The notes beneath the pieces are model-generated. The model worked only from the letters and a program-made list of their open reading frames with translations. It did no database searches and was not told where the DNA came from. Shown one piece after another: positions 16,873-27,332 of a stretch of 54,943 nt of DNA. Within the stretch, counting starts at the first letter, position 1. Each line of letters starts with the position of its first letter. Both the position numbers and the translations under genes were made by a program. The stretch comes from Candidatus Limivivens intestinipullorum (GTDB lineage Bacteria; Bacillota; Clostridia; Lachnospirales; Lachnospiraceae): positions 1 through 54,943 of the forward strand of contig DVIQ01000105.1 of NCBI GenBank assembly GCA_018711185.1, in the 5' to 3' direction.

Positions 16873-16990
16873 TCCTTGCACAATAAGCGGGAATAAGCCC
16901 GTCAGGGGGAAAGTGCCGGCGGTGCTCATACGAGCAGGTATTTGCCCGATAAGGGTTTGAGGGGCTGCTGTAAAAAAAGGAGATTGACAT

Positions 16991-17173
16991 ATGGCGGATA
17001 TTATTATTTTGCTTCTTGTACTCGGTTATTGCGCGTTTATCCTTGTCCGGAGACATCAGAAAGCGAAAAGCGGCGGCCAGGGCGGCGGCTGCGGCTGCTG
17101 CGGGAGCTGTGCCGGCTGCAGCGGCTGCGGCGGCATTGCCGGGCAGAAGCTTTCGGAAAAGGAAAGGAGCTGA
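16991..17173 (+). CDS. FeoB-associated Cys-rich membrane protein
   Basis: A 60-residue protein with one N-terminal membrane helix (about 3-20), a short basic stretch, and a Cys/Gly-rich tail CGCCGSCAGCSGCGG. This is the FeoB-associated Cys-rich membrane protein family that sits beside feoB in many Firmicutes. The cysteines may handle iron at the membrane; the mechanism is not established. SD AAGGAG; it overlaps the SD of the next small gene. Confidence 0.88.
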   Translation: MADIIILLLVLGYCAFILVRRHQKAKSGGQGGGCGCCGSCAGCSGCGGIAGQKLSEKERS

Positions 17174-17178
17174 GCGCT

Positions 17179-17310
17179 ATGGGAAATTCTACAGGCTCCA
17201 TGTTTTATGCCTTTCTGGCGTTTATTTTGATTTATATTGTGGGAGTTCTGATTTATCAGGGCGTCCAGCTGATAAAAAAGTGGCTTGAAAGCAGAAAAAA
17301 GGACAGGTGA
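17179..17310 (+). CDS. 43-residue single-helix membrane protein in the feo operon
   Basis: MGNSTGSMFYAFLAFILIYIVGVLIYQGVQLIKKWLESRKKDR: a short outside tail, one hydrophobic helix (about 8-30) and a basic cytosolic end. Its start lies five bases after the previous stop, with AAAGGAG as SD, and it is followed 10 nt later by another small membrane gene, so it is almost certainly translated as part of the feo operon. I know of no named family; a FeoB helper role is inferred only from position. Confidence 0.7.
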   Translation: MGNSTGSMFYAFLAFILIYIVGVLIYQGVQLIKKWLESRKKDR

Positions 17311-17319
17311 CTTGGCGAA

Positions 17320-17685
17320 ATGATCGATGTAATTATTTTATTAATCGTGGTCGTGCTTTTGATTTTTGCGGTGAAGGGAAGCATTAAACATTTTAAGGGC
17401 GAAGGGCCGTGCTGCGGGGGCGGCTTTGGCACAAGCGCCAAACCAGAGGAAAAGAAATTATCGAATCCGGTGATCGGGAAAAAGACCGTGAACATATCCG
17501 GTATGCACTGCGACCACTGCGTAAAGAGCGTCACAGACGCCATCAACGAGATTGACGGCGCGTCGGCAAAGGTAAGCCTGAAGGAGGAAAAGGCGGTTGT
17601 TTCCTATGACCGGGAGGTGGCGGACGCGGATATTCGCCGGGCTGTGGAAAAGGCAGGGTTTCAGGTGGTCTCGATCACCGGCTGA
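17320..17685 (+). CDS. Membrane-tethered heavy-metal-associated (HMA) protein
   Basis: 121 residues. An N-terminal membrane helix (about 2-18) is followed by a CCGGG cysteine pair (about 31) like that of the FeoB-associated Cys-rich family, a linker, and a complete HMA domain (about 54-121) with metal motif GMHCDHC and end fold VEKAGFQVVSI. HMA domains normally bind Cu(I) or other soft metals, so its place at the end of a ferrous-iron operon is unusual. It looks like a fusion of a Feo-associated membrane anchor with a CopZ-type chaperone. SD is modest (GGTGA). A strong terminator follows. Confidence 0.82.
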   Translation: MIDVIILLIVVVLLIFAVKGSIKHFKGEGPCCGGGFGTSAKPEEKKLSNPVIGKKTVNISGMHCDHCVKSVTDAINEIDGASAKVSLKEEKAVVSYDREVADADIRRAVEKAGFQVVSITG

Positions 17686-17727
17686 GCGGCAGCCAGATCT
17701 CCGCTGATACTGTGCGTCTTTGTGAAA

Positions 17728-17770
17728 AAAATACCGGGAGGCTTTGGTAAACAGGGCCTCCCGGTATTTT
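17728..17770 (+). terminator. Terminator of the feo operon
   Basis: A perfect 15-bp stem (AAAATACCGGGAGGC with its complement) around a 13-nt loop, with T residues at the 3' side. As it is symmetric it could work in both directions. Confidence 0.92.
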
Positions 17771-17774
17771 CTTG

Positions 17775-17812
17775 TAAATGGATTTTTGCAGTCACGGTTA
17801 AGCAAGGCTGAT
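17775..17812 (-). repeat. Possible decayed hairpin-repeat fragment (copy L)
   Basis: AAATGGATTTTTGCAG then TCACGGTTAAGCAAGGCTGA resembles, in minus orientation, the segment of the main repeat that joins the internal TGCAAAATCC arm to its terminal hairpin. Only this part is recognisable. Confidence 0.45.
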
Positions 17813-17849
17813 CTGCAGCGGATATGTGACAGAGTTCAAGTTATAGAGA

Positions 17850-17878
17850 TTGAAATATATATCTATAAATGATAGAAT
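17850..17878 (+). promoter_or_regulatory. Promoter of the LCP gene
   Basis: TTGAAA at 17850-17855, 17-bp AT-rich spacer, TAGAAT at 17873-17878. Confidence 0.65.
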
Positions 17879-17976
17879 GTAGAAAATAACGTGCTGCGGT
17901 TTGGGGCGGCGGGGCTGTTTGGACGGGCAGATCCGCGAGGCATCGTCGCAAGACGCGGCGACAAAGGAGAACGTGT

Positions 17977-19044
17977 ATGAAAAAACACAGGATATGGATC
18001 GGGATTCTGATTTTCGCGGCGATACTGCTGCTGTTTGCCGGCGGAATCGGCATTTACGCTCAGAGCAATCTGAACAAAATTAACCGGGTGAATAAGGAAG
18101 AAGAGGTGTTTGTGGATCCTTCCTCTGAGGATTTTGAAATTGACGAGGAACTGGCGGCCCGCATTCAGAGCGATTCGGAATCCGAGATCGAAGTGGTGGA
18201 CCCCAAGGACATTGACTGGGGCGATTTGAATATTCCGGTGGTGGAGGACCAGGATGTGATCAACCTTCTTTTGATCGGACAGGACCGGCGGGAGGGCCAG
18301 GGAAGGCAGCGTTCGGATACCATGATCATCTGCAGCATCGATACCAGGAGAGATAAGATCATTTTGAGCTCCGTTATGAGGGATCTGTATGTCCCCATAC
18401 CGGGATACAGTAACAATCGGATTAACGCGGCTTACCAGTTCGGAGGAATGACACTGCTGGATCAGGTTATGGAGGAGAGCTTAGGCATCCACATCGACGG
18501 AAACATTGAGGTGGATTTCAGCGGCTTTATTAACTCATTGAGCGCGGTGGGCAATCTGGACATTGAATTAAACGAGGCGGAAGCGGAATATCTGAATACG
18601 CATGTCTCCTGGGTAGAGCAGGCGGGCGCTTCGGGGGAGGGCTGGTCTTTAAAGGCCGGCGTTAATTCCATGACGCCCGAGCAGGTTCTGGCGTATTCCA
18701 GAATCCGCTATGTGGGAAACTCCGATTGGGAGCGGACGGATAGGCAGAGAAGGGTTTTGATCGCCGCCTTTGATAAGGTGAAAGACCAGGGAATTACAGG
18801 TATTACAAAGATGGCGGACAATATTCTGCCGAATCTCACCACAGACTTGACGGATATGCAGATCATCGGCTATATTTATACGATTCTTTCCAATGGAATC
18901 ACAGAGATCGAGAGCTACCGCATCCCTGTGGAAGGAACGTATTCCTGCCAGACACTGAGCTATGGAATGGAGGTGCTGGTGCCGGATCTGGCGGCCAACA
19001 GCCGCGCCCTGCAGGAATATATTTACGGTACGGAGGGAGAATAA
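17977..19044 (+). CDS. LytR-CpsA-Psr (LCP) family cell-wall ligase
   Basis: A 355-residue membrane-anchored protein that transfers teichoic-acid or other polymers from lipid carrier to peptidoglycan outside the membrane. It has a cytosolic basic N-terminus, one membrane helix (about 8-30) and an acidic linker. The LCP domain (about 85-290) has LLIGQDRREGQGRQRSDTMIICSID, DKIILSSVMRDLYVPIPGYSNNRINAAYQFGG, and YSRIRYVGNSDWERTDRQRRVL. The arginine-rich lipid-phosphate-binding residues are present. SD AAAGGAG, own promoter. A glycosyltransferase gene lies 200 nt downstream, consistent with cell-surface polymer work, though a repeat fragment separates them. Confidence 0.92.
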   Translation: MKKHRIWIGILIFAAILLLFAGGIGIYAQSNLNKINRVNKEEEVFVDPSSEDFEIDEELAARIQSDSESEIEVVDPKDIDWGDLNIPVVEDQDVINLLLIGQDRREGQGRQRSDTMIICSIDTRRDKIILSSVMRDLYVPIPGYSNNRINAAYQFGGMTLLDQVMEESLGIHIDGNIEVDFSGFINSLSAVGNLDIELNEAEAEYLNTHVSWVEQAGASGEGWSLKAGVNSMTPEQVLAYSRIRYVGNSDWERTDRQRRVLIAAFDKVKDQGITGITKMADNILPNLTTDLTDMQIIGYIYTILSNGITEIESYRIPVEGTYSCQTLSYGMEVLVPDLAANSRALQEYIYGTEGE

Positions 19045-19106
19045 AATTCAGAATGACTTTCTTACGGTCTGCGCAGCATGCGCGCGGACCTGAGGCGGAC
19101 AGTTGC
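19045..19106 (+). repeat. Right-half hairpin repeat starting at the LCP stop codon (copy I)
   Basis: It contains CTTACGGTCTGCGCAGCATG, the returning arm GCGCGGACC and the end CGGACAGTTGC, as in the copy at 31447. The left half is missing. It begins directly after the stop of the LCP gene. Confidence 0.7.
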
Positions 19107-19243
19107 GAAAATTCGTTATTTAAAATTCGGGCTGTTTGCGGTAGAATATAGGATGAAAAGTCTCTTTGCCCGGCCCTCCGCCGACGGGAACAGCGGGTGA
19201 AAGAGGCTGTAAAATCAGATAAAAAGCATGCAGGAGTATAAAT

Positions 19244-20557
19244 ATGAATCCTATGGTCAGCATTATTGTACCGGTTTATAACGCGGAAAAGACGCTGAGG
19301 CGCTGCGTAGACAGCATTTTGAATCAGGAATATGAGGATTTTGAGCTGCTGTTGGTGGATGACGGAAGCAGCGACGCCTCAAGAGAGATCTGCGACGGGT
19401 ACGCGGCCGCGGACCGCCGCGTGGCGGTGATCCATAAAGAAAACAGCGGGGTTTCCGACGCCAGAAATAAAGGCATTGATATGGCGGAGGGGAAATATCT
19501 GCAGTTTGTGGACAGCGACGACTGGATTGCCAGGGACGCCACAAAACAGTTTGTGCGGGCGGCGGCCCGGGATGAGGCGGATATGGTGATAGCGGACTTT
19601 TACCGGACGGTTGGAGACCGGATTTCCCATAAAGGGGATATCGAAGAGGAGGGAGCCCTTTCCCTGGAAGAATTTGCCGCCTGTATGATGGAGAATCCAG
19701 CGGATTTTTATTACGGAGTGCTTTGGAATAAGCTTTACCGGAAGGATTTGGTGGAAGCCCATGGCCTGCGGATGAACGGGGAGATAAGCTGGTGCGAGGA
19801 CTTTATGTTTAATCTGGAATATATGCGTCATGTCAATGTCATCTCGGTTCTTCGCGCGCCCGTTTATTATTATGTAAAGACAAAAGGCTCCCTGGTGACG
19901 CAGGGCATGAGTATTCCCAGAACAGTCCGCATGAAACTTATGGTATTTGAGTATTATGATAATTTTTACCGGCATGTGTTCGACGAAACGGTTTATGAGA
20001 AGAACCGCCTGCAGGTATACCGTTTTTTAGTGGACGCGGCGGGGGACGGCATTGTTCCGCCGTTTTTCTTTCCCGGAAGCAAAAAGCTGGGGAGCGAAAA
20101 GTCGGAGGCTTTTCAGGACGCGGTGACTGGAGAGGGAATCCAGAGAGAGCTGTATCGGAAGCGAAAGCTGCTGGACCGCTATCTGGAAATGCCGGCGCTG
20201 AAATATGCGCTGCCTCTGGACGCCGTTGGGCTGCTGCTCTATTTCCGTCAGACGTGCACGGTCTGTACCAGAAAAGAGCTGGCGGATTTCCTGAACCTTT
20301 CTCCCAGAAAAATTTCAGCGGCTCTGCAGAGGCTTTCCGGAAAGGGACTGATCCGGGTTGAGGAGCAGAAAGGCAGGAGTCATCCACTCCGTATTGAGAT
20401 TCTTCCTGAAGCGCAGCCGCTGCTTCAGGATGTGGAAAGCGCGCTGCGGGATCTGGATGAGGGACGTTTCCTCGGAATCAGCGAGGAGGATCTGCTCCAG
20501 TACCAGCACACGGAGGAAAAAATAAAGGGCAATATCCAGAAAGCATTACTTGGGTAA
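19244..20557 (+). CDS. Family 2 glycosyltransferase fused to a MarR-like winged helix
   Basis: 437 residues. Residues 1-220 form a GT-A fold of family 2: VSIIVPVYNAEKTLRRCVDSILNQ, LLVDDGSSDASREICDGYA, NSGVSDARNKGIDMAEGKYLQFVDSDDW (the DSDD is the nucleotide-sugar/metal site) and LWNKLYRKDLV. A helical middle follows. Residues about 321-405 read as a winged helix of MarR type: LLLYFRQTCTVCTRKELADFLNLSPRKISAALQRLSGKGLIRVEEQKGRSHPLRIEILPEAQPLL, then dimerisation-like helices. No stop, frameshift or composition change separates the parts. SD AGGAG. The acceptor sugar is unknown. The 3' end overlaps the convergent YitT gene by 12 nt. Confidence 0.85.
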   Translation: MNPMVSIIVPVYNAEKTLRRCVDSILNQEYEDFELLLVDDGSSDASREICDGYAAADRRVAVIHKENSGVSDARNKGIDMAEGKYLQFVDSDDWIARDATKQFVRAAARDEADMVIADFYRTVGDRISHKGDIEEEGALSLEEFAACMMENPADFYYGVLWNKLYRKDLVEAHGLRMNGEISWCEDFMFNLEYMRHVNVISVLRAPVYYYVKTKGSLVTQGMSIPRTVRMKLMVFEYYDNFYRHVFDETVYEKNRLQVYRFLVDAAGDGIVPPFFFPGSKKLGSEKSEAFQDAVTGEGIQRELYRKRKLLDRYLEMPALKYALPLDAVGLLLYFRQTCTVCTRKELADFLNLSPRKISAALQRLSGKGLIRVEEQKGRSHPLRIEILPEAQPLLQDVESALRDLDEGRFLGISEEDLLQYQHTEEKIKGNIQKALLG

Positions 20558-21415
20558 GAACCCTTCACCCACCACTTCATTGGAGTCCAGGATGATAAGA
20601 AAGGCGGCCGGGTCCAGGGCCAGCACGGCTCTTCGGATCTGGTACATTTCTTTGTTGTTGCAGGCACAGAGGAGCACATCCCTGGGCTGTCCGGAATAGC
20701 TGCCGACGCCTTTGAGAAAAGTGGCGCCCCGCCCCGTGATCCGGCTGATTTCCCGGGCGGCTCCGGGCGGGTCTTTCGTGACAATCATGGTCAGCTTCCC
20801 CGCGTGAAGGCCGTACAGAACCTTATCCATCACGGTGGAGGCCAGATAGGTGCTGATCAGTCCGTAGATCAGGCCGTCGATGTTTCGGGATACCAGCAGG
20901 ACGCTGAAAAAGATGACGGAGCAGTCCAGCAGCAGGGTCAGTTTTCCAAGAGACATATGCGGGTGTTTGGCTTTTAAGGACAGAAGGATGAAGTCGGTTC
21001 CCCCGGTGGAGGAGTCCCGCATATAAATAATGGCCAGGCCCAGGCCGGAGAGCACGCCTGTGGAGAGACAGGCCAGAAGGCGGTCTCCGGTATAAAGAGG
21101 AAGCAAAGGCGCCACGTAGTCCATAATCAGTGATGTGATAAGGATGGTCCGCAGAGAGCGCAGAAAAAAATCACGTCCCAGAATGCGGAAGCAGACCAGG
21201 GCGATGGGAATATTCATCAGCATGGCCATTCGGCCGATGGGAAATTCCCAGAGCTGATAAAAGATCAGCGCGATTCCATTGACGCCTGCAAGAGGAAGGT
21301 CGGCCGCGGCGGCGAAATTATAGGTGGCGGCTCCGATGAGCAGGCCTCCGGCGGCATCCGCTGCCACGTTTACAGCCAATGATTTAAGGGAAAGCAGGAA
21401 CGCGTACTTTTTCAT
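20546..21415 (-). CDS. YitT family membrane protein (DUF161/DUF2179)
   Basis: 289 residues. The N-terminal part has about five to six hydrophobic helices with family hallmarks GLLIGAATYNF, GVNGIALIFYQLWEFPIGRMAMLMNIPI, LSGLGLAIIYMRDSSTGGTDFI. The C-terminal DUF2179 domain (about 210-289) has KLTMIVTKDP...RGATFLKGVGSYSGQPRDVLLCACNNKEM and ends DSNEVVGEGF. It is a membrane protein of unsettled function with a soluble ligand-binding-like tail. Start at 21415 is fixed by AAGGAGG eight bases upstream; a GTG-type extension to 21442 would overlap that SD. Monocistronic on the minus strand. Confidence 0.92.
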   Translation of the reverse strand: MKKYAFLLSLKSLAVNVAADAAGGLLIGAATYNFAAAADLPLAGVNGIALIFYQLWEFPIGRMAMLMNIPIALVCFRILGRDFFLRSLRTILITSLIMDYVAPLLPLYTGDRLLACLSTGVLSGLGLAIIYMRDSSTGGTDFILLSLKAKHPHMSLGKLTLLLDCSVIFFSVLLVSRNIDGLIYGLISTYLASTVMDKVLYGLHAGKLTMIVTKDPPGAAREISRITGRGATFLKGVGSYSGQPRDVLLCACNNKEMYQIRRAVLALDPAAFLIILDSNEVVGEGFLPK

Positions 21416-21478
21416 GATTGAAACCTCCTTAATTGTAACCAAGTATCTCCGAAAACGAAGGAAATGTCAAGGGATAGC

Positions 21479-21508
21479 TTGACAGGCAGCGCCCGTCTGT
21501 GCTACACT
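21479..21508 (+). promoter_or_regulatory. proS promoter
   Basis: TTGACA at 21479-21484, 18-bp spacer, TACACT at 21503-21508, directly ahead of the T-box leader. Confidence 0.75.
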
Positions 21509-21514
21509 GACTCA

Positions 21515-21816
21515 TATTTACAGCAGCCATAAAAGCAAGGATAAGAATCAGTAGGTGTCTGGGACGTTCAGAGAGAAGGCGGTAGGTGCGAGCTTTTCAC
21601 GAACAGACGCTGAACCCGTCTTTGAGCTGTGAGCGAAAAGGGTGCTTTGGAACAGGATTCCAAACGCCGGATAAGCTTCACCGGGTTCTCCCGTTACAGA
21701 GAGCCGGCATCGGTGTATTCCTGTGCCTTGGAGTGCGGATTTTCCGAAATTAGGTGGTACCGCGGACGGATTCTTGTTCGCCCTAAACTGATACAGTGTC
21801 AGTTTAGGGCTTTTTC
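21515..21816 (+). promoter_or_regulatory. T-box leader of proS
   Basis: Senses uncharged tRNA and lets transcription of proS continue. The conserved T-box AATTAGGTGGTACCGCGG ends at 21765, and the terminator GCCCTAAACTGA/TCAGTTTAGGGC then TTTTT lies at 21780-21815. Stem I features are visible: AGAGAG, then GGTAGGTGCGAGC (apical region), and CTGAACCCGTC near 21610-21620. The in-line CCC (21615-21617) is a plausible proline specifier, which fits the downstream gene; the exact specifier was not modelled. This leader fills the 0.5-kb gap before proS. Confidence 0.93.
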
Positions 21817-21910
21817 TTTGCGCAGGCAAGTCCCTTGGATGTTTGCCGGGCAGCGGATGGCAATGCTGTGAACGGTTGTGATGACTGAATCAGATACAGG
21901 AGGTAGCGAT

Positions 21911-23626
21911 ATGAAACTGGAGAAACTAGTAGGGGACCGTTTCCGGGAAAGACCGTCAGACTGCGTTGTGGACAGTCATGCTTTTATGGTGAGAGGCGGT
22001 TATCTGAAGTATGTGGCCAACGGTATTTTTTCTTCGTATCTTCCCCTGCGGAGAGTGACAAGGAAAATCGAGCAGATTCTGCGGGAGGAGATGGACGCCA
22101 TCGACGGCCAGGAGGTGCAGTTTCCGGTGGTTATGCCGGCGGCCCTGTGGCAGGAATCCGGGAGATACGAGAGCATAGGAAAGGAATTGGCGCGTTTTTC
22201 GGACAGGAACGGTAGTCCCCTTGTCCTGGGAATGACCCATGAGGAGGCTGCCGTCCAGCTTGTGCGGGAATACGGACAGAGCTATCTGAAATATCCCTTT
22301 ATGATTTATCAGATTCAGACGAAATTCCGGGATGAGGCGAGGCCCAGAGCGGGTCTGATCCGGGTTCGGGAGTTTACTATGAAGGACGCCTATTCTTTTC
22401 ACACGAGCCAGGAGGATCTGCAGGCGTACTATGAGAAATGCCATAAGGCCTACGAACGGATCTATGAGCGAGTGGGGCTGCCTCAGGTTCTCTCTGTGGC
22501 GTCGGATTCCGGCATGATGGGCGGCAGCGTTTCCCATGAATTTATGCTGCTGACTTCGGTGGGGGAGGACTCCATCGCCGTATGCGAAGCATGCGGTTAC
22601 CGGGCGAATATGGAAGCGGCGGAGTGCGTTTTTACGAAGCCGCGAAAAGGGGATGAGAAGGCTTTGACGCTGGTGGAGACGCCGGATGTCCATACCATTG
22701 AGGAACTGTGCGCGTTTCTGGGAATTGCCTGGGAGGATTCCTGCAAGGCGGTGGTTTATCAGAGAAACGCGGACGACAGCTATGTGGTGCTGTTTCTTCG
22801 CGGCGATCTGGATGTAAACGAAACGAAGCTGACCAATTACCTGGGGTGTGAGATTCATCCGGCTGTGATCACAGAGGACAGCGGACTGAACGCGGGTTAT
22901 ATCGGACCGGTAAATCTGAAGGGCGATTGTACGGTATTGTATGACCGTTCCCTGGAGGGAAGGGGAAATCTCGCCTGCGGAGCCAACCGGAACGGATACC
23001 ATTACACGGGCCTTGACATGGAGCGGGATATAAAGGATGCCCGGTATCATGATTTCGCGAAAATTCAGGAGGGCGGTATCTGCCCTTGCTGCAAAAGAGC
23101 CGCCATAAAGGTTTTCCGGGGCATTGAGGTAGGAAATATTTTCCAGCTTGGAACAAAATATACGAAATCCATGAATATGACCTATGTGGATGAGAAGGGA
23201 GAAAGCCATTATCCGGTGATGGGCTGCTACGGCATCGGCGTGGGAAGGCTGGCGGCGGCTGTGTGCGAGGCCTCCCATGATGAGTACGGCCCTATCTGGC
23301 CCCTTTCCATCGCGCCCTGGCAGGTGCATCTGTGCGCCGTCCGTCCCGACAACGAGGAGGTGAAGGCCTGCGCCGATAAGTTGTACGAGGAGCTGGAGCG
23401 AAGAGGCGTGGAGGTGATCTATGACGACCGCCGGGTAAGCGCCGGGGTGATGTTCGCTGACGCGGATCTGCTGGGGGTACCTGTGCGGCTGATTGTAAGT
23501 CCTCGGAATCTGAAAAAGAACGCCGTGGAGATGGTCACCAGGGACAAGAGTTATTCCGCGGAAATTCCGGTGGAAACGGCGGCGGATGAGACGGAGAAGC
23601 TGCTGCGCAGCCTCGCCCAGGGCTGA
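21911..23626 (+). CDS. proS: Prolyl-tRNA synthetase, bacterial type
   Basis: Charges tRNA-Pro with proline. 571 residues. Class II motif 2 region FRDEARPRAGLIRVREFTMKDAYSFH, and motif 3 region MGCYGIGVGRLAAAVCE. An insertion (editing, YbaK-like) domain lies between (about 230-390: VETPDVHTIEELCAFLG...KAVVY), marking the bacterial ProS type that clears Ala-tRNA-Pro. The C-terminal anticodon-binding domain is about 470-565. Start at 21911 is set by CAGGAGG; the ATG at 21878 lies in leader sequence. Controlled by the T-box leader. Confidence 0.97.
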   Translation: MKLEKLVGDRFRERPSDCVVDSHAFMVRGGYLKYVANGIFSSYLPLRRVTRKIEQILREEMDAIDGQEVQFPVVMPAALWQESGRYESIGKELARFSDRNGSPLVLGMTHEEAAVQLVREYGQSYLKYPFMIYQIQTKFRDEARPRAGLIRVREFTMKDAYSFHTSQEDLQAYYEKCHKAYERIYERVGLPQVLSVASDSGMMGGSVSHEFMLLTSVGEDSIAVCEACGYRANMEAAECVFTKPRKGDEKALTLVETPDVHTIEELCAFLGIAWEDSCKAVVYQRNADDSYVVLFLRGDLDVNETKLTNYLGCEIHPAVITEDSGLNAGYIGPVNLKGDCTVLYDRSLEGRGNLACGANRNGYHYTGLDMERDIKDARYHDFAKIQEGGICPCCKRAAIKVFRGIEVGNIFQLGTKYTKSMNMTYVDEKGESHYPVMGCYGIGVGRLAAAVCEASHDEYGPIWPLSIAPWQVHLCAVRPDNEEVKACADKLYEELERRGVEVIYDDRRVSAGVMFADADLLGVPVRLIVSPRNLKKNAVEMVTRDKSYSAEIPVETAADETEKLLRSLAQG

Positions 23627-23806
23627 CGCTGACGCCGGGATAAAGCTGTTTGCGGGATGTCTGTGGGGCGGCGGGGCGCAGCCTCGCCTGCCCTGCGGGC
23701 GTATGCCGGTTTGCGTGATGAAGCTTGGAGGCGGGGATCATATCATAGCGACAGGCGGAGGTTCCTATTCACAGCAGCAGCGGAAAACATTTCCGGAAAA
23801 TAGCCC

Positions 23807-23835
23807 TTGCAATTCGCGGGTAGGTGTGGTATAAC
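23807..23835 (+). promoter_or_regulatory. csoR-copA promoter
   Basis: TTGCAA at 23807-23812, 17-bp spacer, TATAAC at 23830-23835. The 23626-23806 stretch before it holds only a small CGGAAA-ACA-TTTCCG hairpin (23781-23795) and no gene that I can support. Confidence 0.7.
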
Positions 23836-23850
23836 AATGTCGTAGGATGA

Positions 23851-23871
23851 ATACCCCCCCCTGGGGTGTAG
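23851..23871 (+). promoter_or_regulatory. CsoR operator
   Basis: TACCCC, a C-run, then GGGGTGTA gives the G/C-tract palindrome bound by copper-free CsoR. It lies just after the -10, before csoR, as expected for copper-responsive autoregulation. Confidence 0.8.
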
Positions 23872-23893
23872 TGTTATACAAAGAGGTGATTTT

Positions 23894-24157
23894 ACGCAGG
23901 CAGATAAGACCAAGATCAACAGACTGATAAAAACGGCAAGGGGACAGCTTGACGGGATTCTCCGTATGGTGGAGGAGGACCGCTACTGTATCGAGATTTC
24001 CCAGCAGCTCATGGCCACCGAGGCGATTTTGAACCGGGCAAACCGGGAGATTCTGAGCGCGCATCTGAAAAGCTGCGTCAAGACGGCGGCCACGGACGAA
24101 GAGCGGGAAGAGAAAATCGACGAGCTGATCGGCATGCTGAATAAAATTATGAAATAA
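23894..24157 (+). CDS. csoR: Copper-sensing repressor CsoR, apparent ACG start
   Basis: Releases DNA when Cu(I) binds, switching on copper export. From ACG at 23894 the protein is 87 residues: ADKTKINRLIKTARGQLDGILRMVEEDRYC...SAHLKSCVKTA. The ligands Cys32, His57 and Cys61 have the exact CsoR spacing (C-x24-H-x3-C). The first ATG (23966) would remove helix 1 with RLIKTARGQ, needed for folding and DNA binding, so translation must begin earlier. No ATG, GTG or TTG exists in frame between the promoter and 23966. AGAGGTGA then TTTT places ACG at normal SD distance. Either ACG is used or ATG mutated to ACG. copA follows after 22 nt. Confidence 0.85.
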   Translation, partial: TQADKTKINRLIKTARGQLDGILRMVEEDRYCIEISQQLMATEAILNRANREILSAHLKSCVKTAATDEEREEKIDELIGMLNKIMK

Positions 24158-24179
24158 AAAGCGGAAAGGATGGCGGAAT

Positions 24180-26726
<2,547 letters not shown>

Positions 26727-26745
26727 AAAAGAAGGTCAGGTGATG

Positions 26746-26780
26746 GAAGAACCCGCGCGATGCGGGTTCTTCTATTTTTT
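26746..26780 (+). terminator. Terminator of csoR-copA
   Basis: GAAGAACCCGC and GCGGGTTCTTC form a perfect 11-bp stem around a 5-nt loop, followed by TATTTTTT. Confidence 0.93.
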
Positions 26781-26781
26781 C

Positions 26782-26842
26782 TTTACATTCGGGAAAAGCG
26801 GCAGTATAATTGTTCTGAAAAAAATAGTTCTAAAAAGAACTA
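26782..26842 (+). promoter_or_regulatory. marR-MATE promoter and operator
   Basis: TTTACA at 26782-26787, 17-bp spacer, perfect TATAAT at 26805-26810. The palindrome TAGTTCT-AAAA-AGAACTA (26825-26842) lies at the start of the transcript, and an extra GTTCT half-site occurs at 26812. This is the expected place for MarR autorepression. Confidence 0.8.
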
Positions 26843-26858
26843 AATGGGAGGGGAAGCC

Positions 26859-27332
26859 ATGATATCACCTTATACGGAGCTGCTTATGGGACTTCGCTGC
26901 GCGGTAAAGCTGCATGAGCGGAGCCTGGACGCCATCCAGAGGCAGTATGGCCTGACCAGGATGGAGACAGACATACTGGCGTTTCTGGTGAATAATCCGG
27001 GAAAGGATACGGCGGCGGATATGGTAGCCCTGCGGGGGTTTCAGCGGGGCAACGTCTCCCAGGGCGTGGAGGCGCTGATTCAGAAGGGTCTACTGAACCG
27101 GAGGCAGGATACCCGTGACAGACGGAAAATCCATCTTTTTCTGACGCCGGAGGCGGAGCCGGTGCGTGAAGCGGCGGTGAACGCCCGGGAATGCTTTAAC
27201 AGGCAGCTGTTTCAGGGCCTGTCGGTCCAGGAGAGGGAGACGTATATCCGTCTGACGGGCCAAATACTGAAAAACGCGAAACAAGGACTGGAGGAAGAAA
27301 ACGAATCATGGAACAAGACAAAAATTTCTTAG
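26859..27332 (+). CDS. MarR family transcriptional regulator
   Basis: 157 residues with the MarR winged helix: helix-turn-helix around TRMETDILAFLVNNPGKDTAADMVALRGFQRGNVSQGVEALIQKGLLNRRQDTRDRRKIHLFLTPEAEPV. The wing DTRDRRK and LTPEA are hallmarks. N- and C-terminal helices would form the dimer. ATG at 26859 is preferred over 26844 because GGGAGGGG lies between them. It overlaps the MATE gene by 25 nt and has a palindrome at its promoter, so it probably represses itself and the efflux pump until a ligand binds. Confidence 0.92.
   Translation: MISPYTELLMGLRCAVKLHERSLDAIQRQYGLTRMETDILAFLVNNPGKDTAADMVALRGFQRGNVSQGVEALIQKGLLNRRQDTRDRRKIHLFLTPEAEPVREAAVNARECFNRQLFQGLSVQERETYIRLTGQILKNAKQGLEEENESWNKTKIS

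Noticed and set aside
16873-16990. Possible metal riboswitch between feoB and the Cys-rich gene
   Set aside because: Several short hairpins but no match to a riboswitch consensus that I know; left as unassigned.
21956-23329. 457-codon minus-strand frame inside proS
   Set aside because: Antisense shadow; the plus frame has all ProS motifs and a T-box leader.
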